This document shows, piece after piece, positions 55,184-63,981 of a DNA stretch of 64,000 bases. Within the stretch, counting starts at the first letter, position 1. Each line of letters opens with the position of its first letter. The position numbers and the translations under genes are program-made. Origin of the DNA: Streptomyces wuyuanensis (GTDB lineage Bacteria > Actinomycetota > Actinomycetes > Streptomycetales > Streptomycetaceae). Location of the stretch: the NCBI RefSeq assembly GCF_900103455.1, contig NZ_FNHI01000007.1, forward strand, positions 62,001 through 126,000. Reading direction: 5' to 3'. Below the pieces are notes generated by a model. That model made no database searches and was not told the DNA's origin. It saw only the letters and a list, made by a program, of their open reading frames with translations.

Positions 55184-55915
55184 TCAGCCGGCGGCCGCGA
55201 GCTGCCGTGCGAAGCGCCGCACGGCGTCGCTGAAGGCCTCCGGGTCGTCGAAGTTCGCCAGATGCCGGGCCCGTGGGATGAGCTCCACACGGGCGTCCGG
55301 ATGGGCGCGGGCGAAGTCCCGCTCGCCGGACCGGAAGACGGAGTCCTTCTCGCCGTTGAGGATCAGCACCGGGGCCGCCACATGGCGCATCGCGCCCGCG
55401 TCGAAGCGGCCCAGCACCTCGCCCCACGCGTCGGGCAGGGTGTGGAAGGCGTAGCCGGCACGGATGGTCGCCTCCACCACCCGGGGCGGGTAGAGCCTCC
55501 GCAGCATCCAGTCGTTCCACCGGGCGAGCCGGTCCGCCGGGATGCGCGGGACCAGCCCGGCGACGAAGCGGTACGGCGCCGCCCAGGCGCCGCGCGTCGA
55601 GGCGCTGGCCCCCGCGAGGACCAGTCCGCGCAGCAGTTCCGGGCGGCGGCGCGCGAACTCCAGCGCGGCGTAGCCGCCGAGCGAGTGCCCGACGACCACT
55701 GCGGGCCCGCGGTCCAGTGAGTCGACCGCGCCGGCGATGACCTGGGTGGCGGCGTCCAGGCTCCAGGGCTCGGCGGCGCGCGCACCGTGGCCCGGCAGGT
55801 CGACGGCGGCGACCGGGAACTCCTCCCCGAGCGCGGCCAGCTGCGGGCTCCACTGCCCCGCGCTGAGGCGTGTTCCGTGCACGAAGACGATGGGCGGTGC
55901 GTCCGCTGCCGTCAT
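55184..55915 (-). CDS. Alpha/beta hydrolase
   Basis: A 243-residue alpha/beta-fold hydrolase with a textbook layout: VFVHGTRLS oxyanion loop, nucleophile GHSLGGYAALEFA (Ser near 74), ILNGEKDSVF with the Asp, and the catalytic His in RARHLANFDDP. It resembles peroxidase-/esterase-like or MhpC-type hydrolases; the substrate is unknown. ATG 55915 follows GGGGGG. The frame is open further upstream but unsupported. Confidence 0.92.
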   Translation of the reverse strand: MTAADAPPIVFVHGTRLSAGQWSPQLAALGEEFPVAAVDLPGHGARAAEPWSLDAATQVIAGAVDSLDRGPAVVVGHSLGGYAALEFARRRPELLRGLVLAGASASTRGAWAAPYRFVAGLVPRIPADRLARWNDWMLRRLYPPRVVEATIRAGYAFHTLPDAWGEVLGRFDAGAMRHVAAPVLILNGEKDSVFRSGERDFARAHPDARVELIPRARHLANFDDPEAFSDAVRRFARQLAAAG

Positions 55916-56110
55916 CAGAACCCCCCGGATGGCGTAATCCCCCCGACAGGCTCCCACGCCGCGGGCGTCCGCCCGGGCACGGCCCGCCGGTGCACGCACG
56001 AGGGCGCCGCACGGTGTGCGTACCGTACGGCGCCGTCGGAGCGGTCGATGGCCCGGCGCCGGCTCGGCGGCGCCGCGGCGGCCCGGTGGCCCGGGCCTCG
56101 CGTCAGGGGG

Positions 56111-56353
56111 TCAGGCCTGCTTCTTCCTGGGCCTGTCGGACTTGTCGAGGACCATCACCAGGCCCGCGATCAGTGCGAACAGCGCGATCGGCGCCACGAC
56201 GAACAGGCCGAGCGTCTCGGCCACGCTCAGGCCGGTACCCGGGTCGTCGCCGTCGTCGCGGGTCAGCGCGAGCGCGGGGGACGACATGAGCAGCATCATC
56301 AGCGTCGTACCGGCCGCGACGGCGCCGGCGCGCAGGGCGTTCTTCTTGTCCAC
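56111..56353 (-). CDS. Small membrane or surface protein of unknown function
   Basis: An 80-residue protein. Residues 8-30 form a signal-like hydrophobic stretch ending SSPALALT, and a second helix lies at 46-69 (AETLGLFVVAPIALFALIAG), followed by a short basic tail (DKSDRPRKKQA). It may be a tail-anchored or two-helix protein. The start is GTG 56353 with no Shine-Dalgarno sequence; TACGTT lies nine bases before it, so a leaderless transcript is possible. It follows malQ by 20 bases on the same strand and is probably in its operon. Confidence 0.75.
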   Translation of the reverse strand: MDKKNALRAGAVAAGTTLMMLLMSSPALALTRDDGDDPGTGLSVAETLGLFVVAPIALFALIAGLVMVLDKSDRPRKKQA

Positions 56354-56373
56354 GGTGCAAACGTAGCGAACGG

Positions 56374-58527
56374 CTAGGACGGCCGCGCGCCCGGGGTACC
56401 CGTACGGGGAACCGACTCCGGTCGGAACACCTCCATGAGCGCGTGCAGCCTCGGCGAGGCGGCGAGGTCGTCCAGGGTCATCGGACGGCCGGCGGCGTCC
56501 GCGACGGGCAGCCGCCAGTTCGGGTACTGGTCCCAGGTGCCGGGCAGGTTCTGCGGCCGGCGGTCCCCCACCGCGTCCGGCAGCCAGACGCCGACCATGC
56601 GGGCCGGGGTGCGCAGCAGGAACCGGTACACCGCGCGGATCTCGCCCTCCTCGTCGTGGGTGCCCTCGGGCAGCAGCCCCAGCCGGGTCAGACAGGCGCG
56701 CCATTCGGCCACCTCGGCGGAGTCCTCCGTGCGCTCCCGGTCCAGCGGCCGGGTGAGCAGGCCCAGCCGGTGGCGCAGTGCGACGTGCTCACCCGTGAGC
56801 CGGGCCGCGGTGGACGGCAGGTCGTGGGTGGTGGCCGTGGCCACACAGCCCTCGCGCCAGTCCTCCGGGGGCAGTGGCCGGCCGCTGCCGGCCCAGTCGC
56901 GTTCGAACCAGAGGACGGACGTGCCGAGCACGCCCCGGCGCGAGAGGGCCTCGCGCATCCCGGGCTCGACCGTGCCGAGGTCCTCCCCTATGACGACGGC
57001 CCCGGCGCGGTGGGCCTCCAGCACCAGGACGGCGAGCATGGCCTCGGCGTCGTAGCGGACGTACGTGCCTTCGGTGGGTTCGGCTCCGAGGGGGACCCAC
57101 CAGAGCCGGAACAGGCCCATGACGTGGTCGAGCCGCAGCGCGCCCGCGTGCCGCAGGAGCCCGCGCAGCAGCCCCCGGTAGGGGGCGTAGCCGGAGGCGG
57201 CGAGGGCGTCGGGCCGCCACGGCGGCAGGCCCCAGTCCTGGCCACGGGCGTTGAACGCGTCGGGCGGGGCGCCCACCGACATGCCCGCGGCGAAGGCGTC
57301 CTGCTGGGCCCAGGCGTCCGCGCCGCCGGGGTGCACGCCGACCGCGAGGTCGTGCACGATCCCGACGGCCATCCCGGCGTCCGCGGCCGCCGTGGCGGCC
57401 GCGGCCAGCTGCTCGTCGGTCAGCCAGGCGAGCCGGCAGTGGAAGTCGACGCGGTCCATGAGCTCCCCGCGGGCGCGGGCCGTCTCGGGGGAGCGCGGGT
57501 CGCGCAGACCGGCGGGCCAGGTGTGCCAGTCGGAGCCGTGGACCTCGGCGAGGGCGCACCAGGTGGCGTGGTCGTCCAGCGCCCTGCCCCGTTCGGCCAG
57601 GAAGGCGCAGTAGGCGGCCCAGCGGCCGGGGCCGAGGGGGACCCGCAGCACCAGCTCCAGCGCCCTGAGCTTGAGCTGCCACACGGCGTCGCGGTCGATC
57701 AGCGCGCCCTTCTCCAGGACGGAGGCGCGCAGTTCGGCGGCCTTCTCCAGGAGTGCGTCCAGCCGGACCCGGTCCTGGCCGGCGACGTACGCGTACTCGG
57801 GGACGTCCTCGATCCGCAGGTGCACCGGGTCGGGGAAGCGGCGGGAGGAGGGCCGGTACGGGGACGGGTCGGTCGGCGCGCCGGGCACGGCCGCGTGCAG
57901 CGGGTTCACCTGCACGAATCCCGACCCGAGGGCGCGGCCGGCCCAGGACGCCAGTTCGGCGAGGTCCCCGAGGTCGCCCATGCCCCACGAGCGGCCGGAC
58001 AGCAGCGAGTAGAGCTGCACCAGGAAGCCGTGGACCCGCTCGGCGGGCCGGTCCACGGCCTCGGGGGCGACCACGAGCACGGCGGCGCCCGTGCGCCCGC
58101 CGGACGTCCGCACGGTCAACCGGTGCACCCCGGTGGGCAGTTCCGCCCAGCCGTGCGCGGCGGCGGGCCGCCCCGCGGACGGCGTCCCGGCGGATTCCGA
58201 CGGGGTTGCGCGGGGCACGCTTTCGCGCCATTCCAGCAGGCCGCCGTCCTCCAGCTCCACGCGTACGCGGGCGCCGAGCGGGACGGCGACGGGGGGCGGC
58301 CCGGTGACGGGGAGCCACGCCACCACGGTCGGTGGGAGCAGCCGCTCCCCGGCGGCGGGCTCGGCCGCCGCGAGCGCGGCGTCGACCGCGTCCGGCGTGG
58401 CGGCGTCCACACCGAGGGCGGCGAGCACCGCGACCACCGTGGAGTCGGGGACGGGGACGCTGACGCCCGCCGAGGGCGAGTACGTGGTGGCGACACCGTG
58501 CAGCGCGGCGAGCCGGGCCAGGCCCAT
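56374..58527 (-). CDS. malQ: 4-alpha-glucanotransferase (amylomaltase, GH77)
   Basis: A 717-residue GH77 enzyme that moves glucan segments between maltodextrins in glycogen and maltose metabolism. The catalytic nucleophile D467 (LRLDHVMG), acid/base E515 (VIGEDLGTV) and D569 (TTHDLPS) are intact. An N-terminal extension of about 160 residues contains a beta-sandwich region typical of bacterial MalQ of this length. ATG 58527 directly follows the stop of the upstream repeat-protein gene, and its ribosome site (AGGAG) lies inside that gene, so translation is coupled. A small membrane protein follows. Confidence 0.95.
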   Translation of the reverse strand: MGLARLAALHGVATTYSPSAGVSVPVPDSTVVAVLAALGVDAATPDAVDAALAAAEPAAGERLLPPTVVAWLPVTGPPPVAVPLGARVRVELEDGGLLEWRESVPRATPSESAGTPSAGRPAAAHGWAELPTGVHRLTVRTSGGRTGAAVLVVAPEAVDRPAERVHGFLVQLYSLLSGRSWGMGDLGDLAELASWAGRALGSGFVQVNPLHAAVPGAPTDPSPYRPSSRRFPDPVHLRIEDVPEYAYVAGQDRVRLDALLEKAAELRASVLEKGALIDRDAVWQLKLRALELVLRVPLGPGRWAAYCAFLAERGRALDDHATWCALAEVHGSDWHTWPAGLRDPRSPETARARGELMDRVDFHCRLAWLTDEQLAAAATAAADAGMAVGIVHDLAVGVHPGGADAWAQQDAFAAGMSVGAPPDAFNARGQDWGLPPWRPDALAASGYAPYRGLLRGLLRHAGALRLDHVMGLFRLWWVPLGAEPTEGTYVRYDAEAMLAVLVLEAHRAGAVVIGEDLGTVEPGMREALSRRGVLGTSVLWFERDWAGSGRPLPPEDWREGCVATATTHDLPSTAARLTGEHVALRHRLGLLTRPLDRERTEDSAEVAEWRACLTRLGLLPEGTHDEEGEIRAVYRFLLRTPARMVGVWLPDAVGDRRPQNLPGTWDQYPNWRLPVADAAGRPMTLDDLAASPRLHALMEVFRPESVPRTGTPGARPS

Positions 58528-58824
58528 TCAGACTCCTGGGGACTCCGAGCCTCCGGCGTCGCCGGTGGCGGTGGGTTCGCTGGTGAGGGGGGCGGCGTCG
58601 ACGAGGGGAGGCTCGCTGGTCAGCGGCGGGGCGGCGGCGAGCGGCGGTTCGCTGGTGAGCGGGGGCACCGAGGTCAGTGGCGGCTCACTGGTCAGCGGCA
58701 GGGTGGCGGCGAGCGGCGGCTCGCCGGTCAGCGGCGGTACGGAGGTCAGCGGCAGCCCGCTGGTGAGCGGGCCGGGCACCTGTTTGGACAGGGCCGGGAG
58801 CAGAAGCTGTGCGGGTGCGGCCAC
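58528..58824 (-). CDS. Pro/Leu/Thr/Ser-repeat protein translationally coupled to malQ
   Basis: A 98-residue protein made almost wholly of degenerate repeats of five residues, PLTSE/PPLTS, with AA insertions (for example LTSEPPLTSVPPLTSEPPL). The start is GTG 58824, seven bases after a perfect AGGAGG, and the stop TGA is followed at once by the malQ ATG, so the gene is real and coupled. I recognise no family. The first 14 residues (AAPAQLLLPALSKQ) are a possible short amphipathic or signal-like helix. It may only tune malQ translation, or it may be a structural or scaffolding peptide; no function can be inferred. Confidence 0.7.
   Translation of the reverse strand: MAAPAQLLLPALSKQVPGPLTSGLPLTSVPPLTGEPPLAATLPLTSEPPLTSVPPLTSEPPLAAAPPLTSEPPLVDAAPLTSEPTATGDAGGSESPGV
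58570..58775. repeat. Short tandem coding repeats (units of about 15 bases)
   Basis: Tandem, imperfect copies of a unit like GGCGGCTCGCTGGTG encode the PLTSE pentapeptides of the gene above. The copies differ at third positions, so the array is old or selected at protein level. Confidence 0.7.
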
Positions 58825-59078
58825 GGAGGGCCTCCTCTGGGTGGGCAACAGGTCTTTCGCAGCCCTACCCAGTGGGCACGGCCGCAGACGTACACCTCTC
58901 GTCAACGTGTTCCGTGTCACATTCTGCTCCACACATGGGAGTTGAACCGGCCGGTCGCGACTCTCGCGCGTCGATGGGCAAATACGACACAACCGTCAGC
59001 CGCATTGACACCTTCACCGCACCGGTGGTGGGCTCGAACCCGTTTCACGGGGCACGGGGAGTCGAGGGGAGACCGGGC

Positions 59079-62003
59079 GTGCGGTTCGGGCGCAGAAAGC
59101 AGACGGCGACCGCGGTTGCCGTCGCCGTGATCGGCGGACTCCTCGGGACGGCCCCCGGAGCCGCCGCCGCCCCGGACGTACCGGGCCCCACCAGCACGGC
59201 AGCCCCCGACCGGGAGGCCGCCGGCGCGGTGCCCCCGGTCTGGCCACGGCCCCAGACGCTCAGGACCACCGGACCCGCCGTGCCGCTCGGCGAGGACGTG
59301 ACGCTCCTGGCGGCTCCGGACGCCGACCCGTACGCCGTCGAGACCGTGCGCGAGGCGCTGCGCGCCGCCGGGGTTCGGAACGTCCACACGGAGCTGCCCG
59401 GCCGCGGCACGGTGCTCCGTCTCGGCGGAACCGGAGCACTCGACGCGCTGCGCGCCCTGCGCGTGCCGGAACGCGCCGATCTGCCCCGCGGGGGATACCG
59501 CATCGGCTCCGGCCGGATCGCGGGACGCGACACGGTCGCCCTGGACGGAGTCGGAGCCGAGGGGCTCTTCCACGGGGCCCAGACGCTGCGGCAGCTCGTC
59601 AGGGACCGCGCGGTGCCCGGGGTGGCCGTACGGGACTGGCCCGGCACGGCCGTACGCGGAGTGACCGAGGGCTTCTACGGCCGGCCGTGGAGCCACCAAC
59701 AGAGACTGGCGCAGCTCGACTTCATGGGCCGCACCAAGCAGAACCGCTATCTCTACGCGGCGGGCGACGACGCGTTCCGGCAGACCCGCTGGCGCGATCC
59801 GTACCCCGCCGCCCAGCGCGCCGAGTTCCGCGAGCTGGCCGAGCGGGCGCGGCGCAACCATGTGACGCTGGCCTGGGCCGTGGCTCCCGCCCAGTCCATG
59901 TGCCTGGCCTCCGGCGACGACGTGAAGGCGCTCAAGCGCAAGATCGACGCGATGTGGGCGCTCGGCGTACGCGCGTTCCAGCTGCAGTTCCAGGACGTCA
60001 GCTACAGCGAGTGGCACTGCGACCGGGACCCCGACGAGTTCGGTTCCGGGCCCGAGGCCGCGGCCAGGGCGCACGCGCGGCTCGCCGGGGAGATCGCCCG
60101 GCATCTCGCCGATCGCCACCCGGGCGCGGACCCTCTCACGGTGATGCCGACGGAGTTCTACCAGGACGGCGCGACCGAGTACCGAACGGCGCTCGCCGGG
60201 GAGCTGGACCCCGGCGTCCAGGTCGCCTGGACGGGCGTCGGAGTCGTCCCTCGGACCATCACCGGACGGGAACTGCACGGGGCCCGCCAGGTGTTCGGGC
60301 GCCCGATGGTCACGATGGACAACTACCCCGTCAACGACTACGCGCAGGACCGCATCTTCCTCGGGCCCTACACCGGACGGGAGCCCGCCGTCGCGTCCGG
60401 TTCCGCCGCGCTGCTCGCCAACGCCATGGAACAGGCGACCGCGTCCCGCATCCCGCTGTTCACGGCGGCCGACTACGCCTGGAACCCGAAGGGTTACCGG
60501 CCCCAGGAGTCCTGGCGCGCGGCGATAGACGACCTCGCCGGCGGCGACCCGCGGACCAGGGAGGCGCTCGGCGCGCTCGCCGGGAACCACTCCTCGTCCA
60601 TCCTCAGCCCCACCGAGTCCGCGTATCTCCAGCCCCTGATGGCGGAGTTCTGGCGCTCGCGCACCACGAACGACGCCAAGGCCAGGGACGAGGCGGCGGG
60701 CCGGCTGCGGGCGGCCTTCACCGTGATGCGGGAGGCCCCGGAGCGGCTGGCCTCGCTCGACTCCGAGCTGGGGCCCTGGCTGGAGCAGCTGGGGCGCTAC
60801 GGCACCGCCGGGGAACTCGCGGTCGACATGCTGCAGGCCCAGGCGCGCGGGGACGGCGAGACGGCCTGGCGGACCTCCCTGGCGCTCGCTCCCGTGCGCA
60901 CGGAGCTCGGCGGGGGGAAGGCGACCGTCGGCAAGGGCGTGCTGGATCCCTTCCTCACCCGGGTGGCGAAGGAGTCCGCGGTGTGGACGGGGGCCGACCG
61001 CCGGCCCGGTCCGGTCACCCGCACCGGCGACGCGTACACGGTGCGGCTGGACCGCGCCCGGCCCGTGGAGGCCGTGACCGCGATGACCGAGCCCGGCGCG
61101 GACGGCGTCAGGGGCACGCTGGAGGCGCACGTACCGGGTCAGGGCTGGCGGCCGCTCGGGGAGCTCGCCCCTTCGGGCTGGACCCAGAGCCGCCCCGAGG
61201 GGCTGCGCGCGGACGCCCTGCGGATCACCGGGGCACCGGGGGCGCCCGCGGTGCACGCGCTCGTGCCGTGGTTCGCCGACGAGCCCCGGGCCCGGCTCGC
61301 GCTCGGCCGGGGCGAGCTGGACGCGCCGATCGGCGGCGGACCGCAGCGGACCGAGGCGTTCGTCGCCCCTCAGCGGCCGGACGAGGTGCGCGGCGCGCTC
61401 ACCGCCAAGGCGCCGAAGGGCATCACGGTGGCCGTGCCCAAGGAGGTGCGGGCGCCCCGCGGCAGGCGTACGGCCGTGCCCGTCGAGGTGACCGTGCCAC
61501 CGGGGACGCCGGCCGGCGAGTACCAGGTGCCGTTCGCCTTCGGCGGGGAGGAGAGCACGTTGACCGTCCGGGCCTACCCGGCGACCGGCGGCCCCGATCT
61601 GATCCGTACGGCGGTGGCGTCGTCCTCCGGGGACGAGACCCCCGACTTCCCCGCCGCCTCGGCGGCGGACGGCGACCCCGGCAGCCGCTGGTCCTCGCCC
61701 GCGGAGGACGGTGCCTGGTGGCAGGCCGAGCTGGCCCGGCCGGCCCGGCTGGGCCAGGTGGTGCTGCACTGGCAGGACGCGCACGCGGCGAGGTACCGCA
61801 TCCAGGTCTCGGCCGACGGGCGGACCTGGCGCACGGCGGCGACCGTCCGCGACGGCAAGGGCGGCCGGGAGTCCGTCCGCATGGACGCGCCGGGAGCCCG
61901 TTTCGTGCGGGTGCAGGGGGACGCCCGGGCGACCCGCTTCGGCTACTCGCTGTGGTCGGTGGAGGCGTACGCGGTGTCGGAGGAGGGCGCCGGCACGCCC
62001 TGA
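59079..62003 (+). CDS. Secreted GH84-like beta-N-acetylglucosaminidase with F5/8C (CBM32) domain
   Basis: A 974-residue exported enzyme. The signal peptide (about 1-30) precedes an N-terminal GH20b/84-type alpha/beta domain, a TIM barrel with VTEGFYGRPWSHQQR (about 195) and YLYAAGDDAFRQTRWRDPYP (about 225), a helical region and a C-terminal coagulation-factor-5/8-type domain (about 850-970). In GH84 enzymes the catalytic pair is Asp-Asp (FDDI); here it reads F-Q305-D306-V, so the first Asp is Gln. The acid/base is kept, but the group that orients the substrate N-acetyl is changed. GTG 59079 follows GAGGGGAG. It probably trims N-acetylglucosamine-containing glycans outside the cell. Confidence 0.9.
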   Translation: MRFGRRKQTATAVAVAVIGGLLGTAPGAAAAPDVPGPTSTAAPDREAAGAVPPVWPRPQTLRTTGPAVPLGEDVTLLAAPDADPYAVETVREALRAAGVRNVHTELPGRGTVLRLGGTGALDALRALRVPERADLPRGGYRIGSGRIAGRDTVALDGVGAEGLFHGAQTLRQLVRDRAVPGVAVRDWPGTAVRGVTEGFYGRPWSHQQRLAQLDFMGRTKQNRYLYAAGDDAFRQTRWRDPYPAAQRAEFRELAERARRNHVTLAWAVAPAQSMCLASGDDVKALKRKIDAMWALGVRAFQLQFQDVSYSEWHCDRDPDEFGSGPEAAARAHARLAGEIARHLADRHPGADPLTVMPTEFYQDGATEYRTALAGELDPGVQVAWTGVGVVPRTITGRELHGARQVFGRPMVTMDNYPVNDYAQDRIFLGPYTGREPAVASGSAALLANAMEQATASRIPLFTAADYAWNPKGYRPQESWRAAIDDLAGGDPRTREALGALAGNHSSSILSPTESAYLQPLMAEFWRSRTTNDAKARDEAAGRLRAAFTVMREAPERLASLDSELGPWLEQLGRYGTAGELAVDMLQAQARGDGETAWRTSLALAPVRTELGGGKATVGKGVLDPFLTRVAKESAVWTGADRRPGPVTRTGDAYTVRLDRARPVEAVTAMTEPGADGVRGTLEAHVPGQGWRPLGELAPSGWTQSRPEGLRADALRITGAPGAPAVHALVPWFADEPRARLALGRGELDAPIGGGPQRTEAFVAPQRPDEVRGALTAKAPKGITVAVPKEVRAPRGRRTAVPVEVTVPPGTPAGEYQVPFAFGGEESTLTVRAYPATGGPDLIRTAVASSSGDETPDFPAASAADGDPGSRWSSPAEDGAWWQAELARPARLGQVVLHWQDAHAARYRIQVSADGRTWRTAATVRDGKGGRESVRMDAPGARFVRVQGDARATRFGYSLWSVEAYAVSEEGAGTP

Positions 62004-62078
62004 GCGCGCCGCGGCCGGGCACGGAGGGGCGCGCGCCCGGTGGACCGGAGCGCGCGCTCACAACAGTGGCCCGGATCC

Positions 62079-62615
62079 TCAGGCGGATATGCCGTCGATC
62101 CGGGCCATCGCGTCGTCCGCGCCGTACGGCTGCAGGTATGGCAGCCAGCGCGGGTCCCTATGCCCGGTGCCGATGATGCGCCAGGCGAGTCCGCTCGGCG
62201 GGGCGGGTTGGTGCCGCAGCCGCCAGCCCAGCTCGCGCAGGTGCCGGTCGGCCTTGACGTGGTTGCAGCGGCGGCACGCCGCCACCACGTTGTCCCAGAC
62301 GTGCTGGCCGCCGCGACTGCGCGGAACGACGTGGTCGACGCTGGTTGCGACGCCACCGCAGTACATGCAGCGGCCCCCGTCGCGGGCGAACAGCGCGCGG
62401 CGGGTCAGAGGAACGGGCCCCCGGTAGGGGACCCGGACGAAACGCTTGAGCCGGACCACGCTGGGCGCGGGGATCACCCGGGTCGCGCTGTGCATGAAGG
62501 CGCCGGACTCCTCGAGGCAGATGGCCTTGTTCTCGAGGACGAGGACGAGCGCGCGGCGGAGCGGTACGACGCCGAGCGGCTCGTACGACGCGTTGAGGAT
62601 CAGGACATGCGGCAC
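62079..62615 (-). CDS. HNH endonuclease family protein
   Basis: A 178-residue HNH protein. The zinc/HNH core reads CMYCGGVATSVDHVVPRSRG with C83 and C86, D94-H95, N109, and the second pair C114-x2-C117 followed by N118. This is the McrA/HNH_5 type found in most streptomycetes in one or few copies beside housekeeping genes, so it is probably not part of a mobile element. GTG 62615 follows a perfect AAGGAGG. It is convergent with the glycosidase gene. Confidence 0.94.
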   Translation of the reverse strand: MPHVLILNASYEPLGVVPLRRALVLVLENKAICLEESGAFMHSATRVIPAPSVVRLKRFVRVPYRGPVPLTRRALFARDGGRCMYCGGVATSVDHVVPRSRGGQHVWDNVVAACRRCNHVKADRHLRELGWRLRHQPAPPSGLAWRIIGTGHRDPRWLPYLQPYGADDAMARIDGISA

Positions 62616-62861
62616 GGATGGCCTCCTTGTACGCCGGCGGCGCGTGGCTCGCGCCGGGACGATCTGTACTCAGTCTCTCCTCATGCCTGGTCGAAGCGCC
62701 ACTACGTACCCGTAACGGGCCGGAGGGATTTTGTGTGCGCTCGACCACACCGGAAGGATCCCCGGGTGAGGCTCGTCTCTCCCCTGTGGAGAACTCCGGA
62801 GGCATGGCGTATGCCCCGTTAGTGTGGATGGTCCGCCGACCGCACACACGGAGGTTCCGCA

Positions 62862-63914
62862 GTGTTCCTGGCCGCCGATCCGTCCGCGCCGCCCGTCAGT
62901 TTCGACGACGCCGCCGAGCGGGCCAACGAAGCCGCCGGATGGGTGGAGCAGAACTGGTCCACCTGGTTGAACGTGGGCCTGCGGATCCTGCTCATCCTGG
63001 TGATCGCGATCATGCTGCGCATAGCGGTCCGCCGGGCGCTCACCAAGCTCATCGAACGGATGAACCGCAGTGCCCAGGCCGTGGAGGGCACGGCCCTCGG
63101 CGGTCTGCTGGTCAACGCCGAGCGGCGCAGACAGCGCTCCGAGGCGATCGGTTCGGTGCTGAGGTCGGTCGCGTCGTTCGTGATCCTGGGCACGGCCGGA
63201 CTGATGATCCTCGGCGCCCTCAACATCAATCTGGCTCCGCTCCTCGCCTCCGCGGGCGTCGCGGGCGTGGCCCTCGGCTTCGGCGCGCGGAACCTGGTCA
63301 CCGACTTCCTCTCGGGTGTCTTCATGATCCTGGAGGACCAGTACGGCGTCGGCGACTCGATCGACGCGGGCGTCGCCTCCGGCGAGGTGATCGAGGTCGG
63401 CCTGCGCGTGACGAAGCTGCGCGGCGACAACGGCGAGATCTGGTACGTCCGCAACGGCGAGGTCAAGCGGATCGGCAACCTGAGCCAGGGCTGGTCGACC
63501 GCCTCCGTGGAGGTGAACGTGCGGCCCTCCGAGGACCTGGGCCGGGTGCGCGAGCTCATCGAGGAGGCCGCGACGGCGATGTCCAAGGAAGAGCCGTGGA
63601 ACGAGCGGCTGTGGGGTCCGGTCGAGGTCCTGGGCCTGAGCGAGGTCCTGATCGACCGGATGACGGTCTCCGTCGCCGCGAAGACGATGCCTGGCAAGGC
63701 GCTGAGCGTGGAGCGCGAGCTGCGCTGGCGCATCAAGCGCACCTTCGACGAGGCGGGTGTCCGGATCGTCGGCGGGCTGCCGCAGCAGGCCGACGGGGAG
63801 GCCGCGAACGACCCGACCGCCGGCGTGGCGGCCCCGTCCGCGTACGCCTCCGCCACGTCGCCGCAGTCGGTGGCGGCGTCCCCGATCTCCCCTCCGGCAC
63901 CTCTGTCGAAGTAG
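62862..63914 (+). CDS. Small-conductance mechanosensitive channel (MscS family)
   Basis: A 350-residue MscS-type channel that opens under membrane tension. Three helices (about 36-55, 99-117 and 120-137) lead into the pore helix with the Gly/Ala pattern LLASAGVAGVALGFGARNLV and the DFLSGVFMILEDQYGVGDSI beta-domain start. A C-terminal alpha/beta vestibule domain and an Ala/Pro/Ser-rich tail follow. GTG 62862 follows GGAGG. It is divergent from the HNH gene. Confidence 0.95.
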   Translation: MFLAADPSAPPVSFDDAAERANEAAGWVEQNWSTWLNVGLRILLILVIAIMLRIAVRRALTKLIERMNRSAQAVEGTALGGLLVNAERRRQRSEAIGSVLRSVASFVILGTAGLMILGALNINLAPLLASAGVAGVALGFGARNLVTDFLSGVFMILEDQYGVGDSIDAGVASGEVIEVGLRVTKLRGDNGEIWYVRNGEVKRIGNLSQGWSTASVEVNVRPSEDLGRVRELIEEAATAMSKEEPWNERLWGPVEVLGLSEVLIDRMTVSVAAKTMPGKALSVERELRWRIKRTFDEAGVRIVGGLPQQADGEAANDPTAGVAAPSAYASATSPQSVAASPISPPAPLSK

Positions 63915-63949
63915 TTGCCGCGGCCGGAGCGGCTGTTCCGGCACCGAGA

Positions 63950-63981
63950 GGGCGTCCCCGCCGCAGGGCGGGGGCGCCCTT
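63950..63981 (+). terminator. Terminator of the MscS gene
   Basis: A 14-bp stem with one G-U pair (AGGGCGTCCCCGCC with its partner) and a 4-base loop, followed by TTT, 36 bases past the stop. Confidence 0.85.

Noticed and set aside
58570..58775. CRISPR-like array of short repeats
   Set aside because: Units are about 15 bases, with no unique spacers and a continuous reading frame; they encode the PLTSE protein.
62079..62615. HNH endonuclease as part of a mobile intron or restriction system
   Set aside because: It lies between core-type genes with no methyltransferase or intron sequence; it matches the common chromosomal HNH protein.
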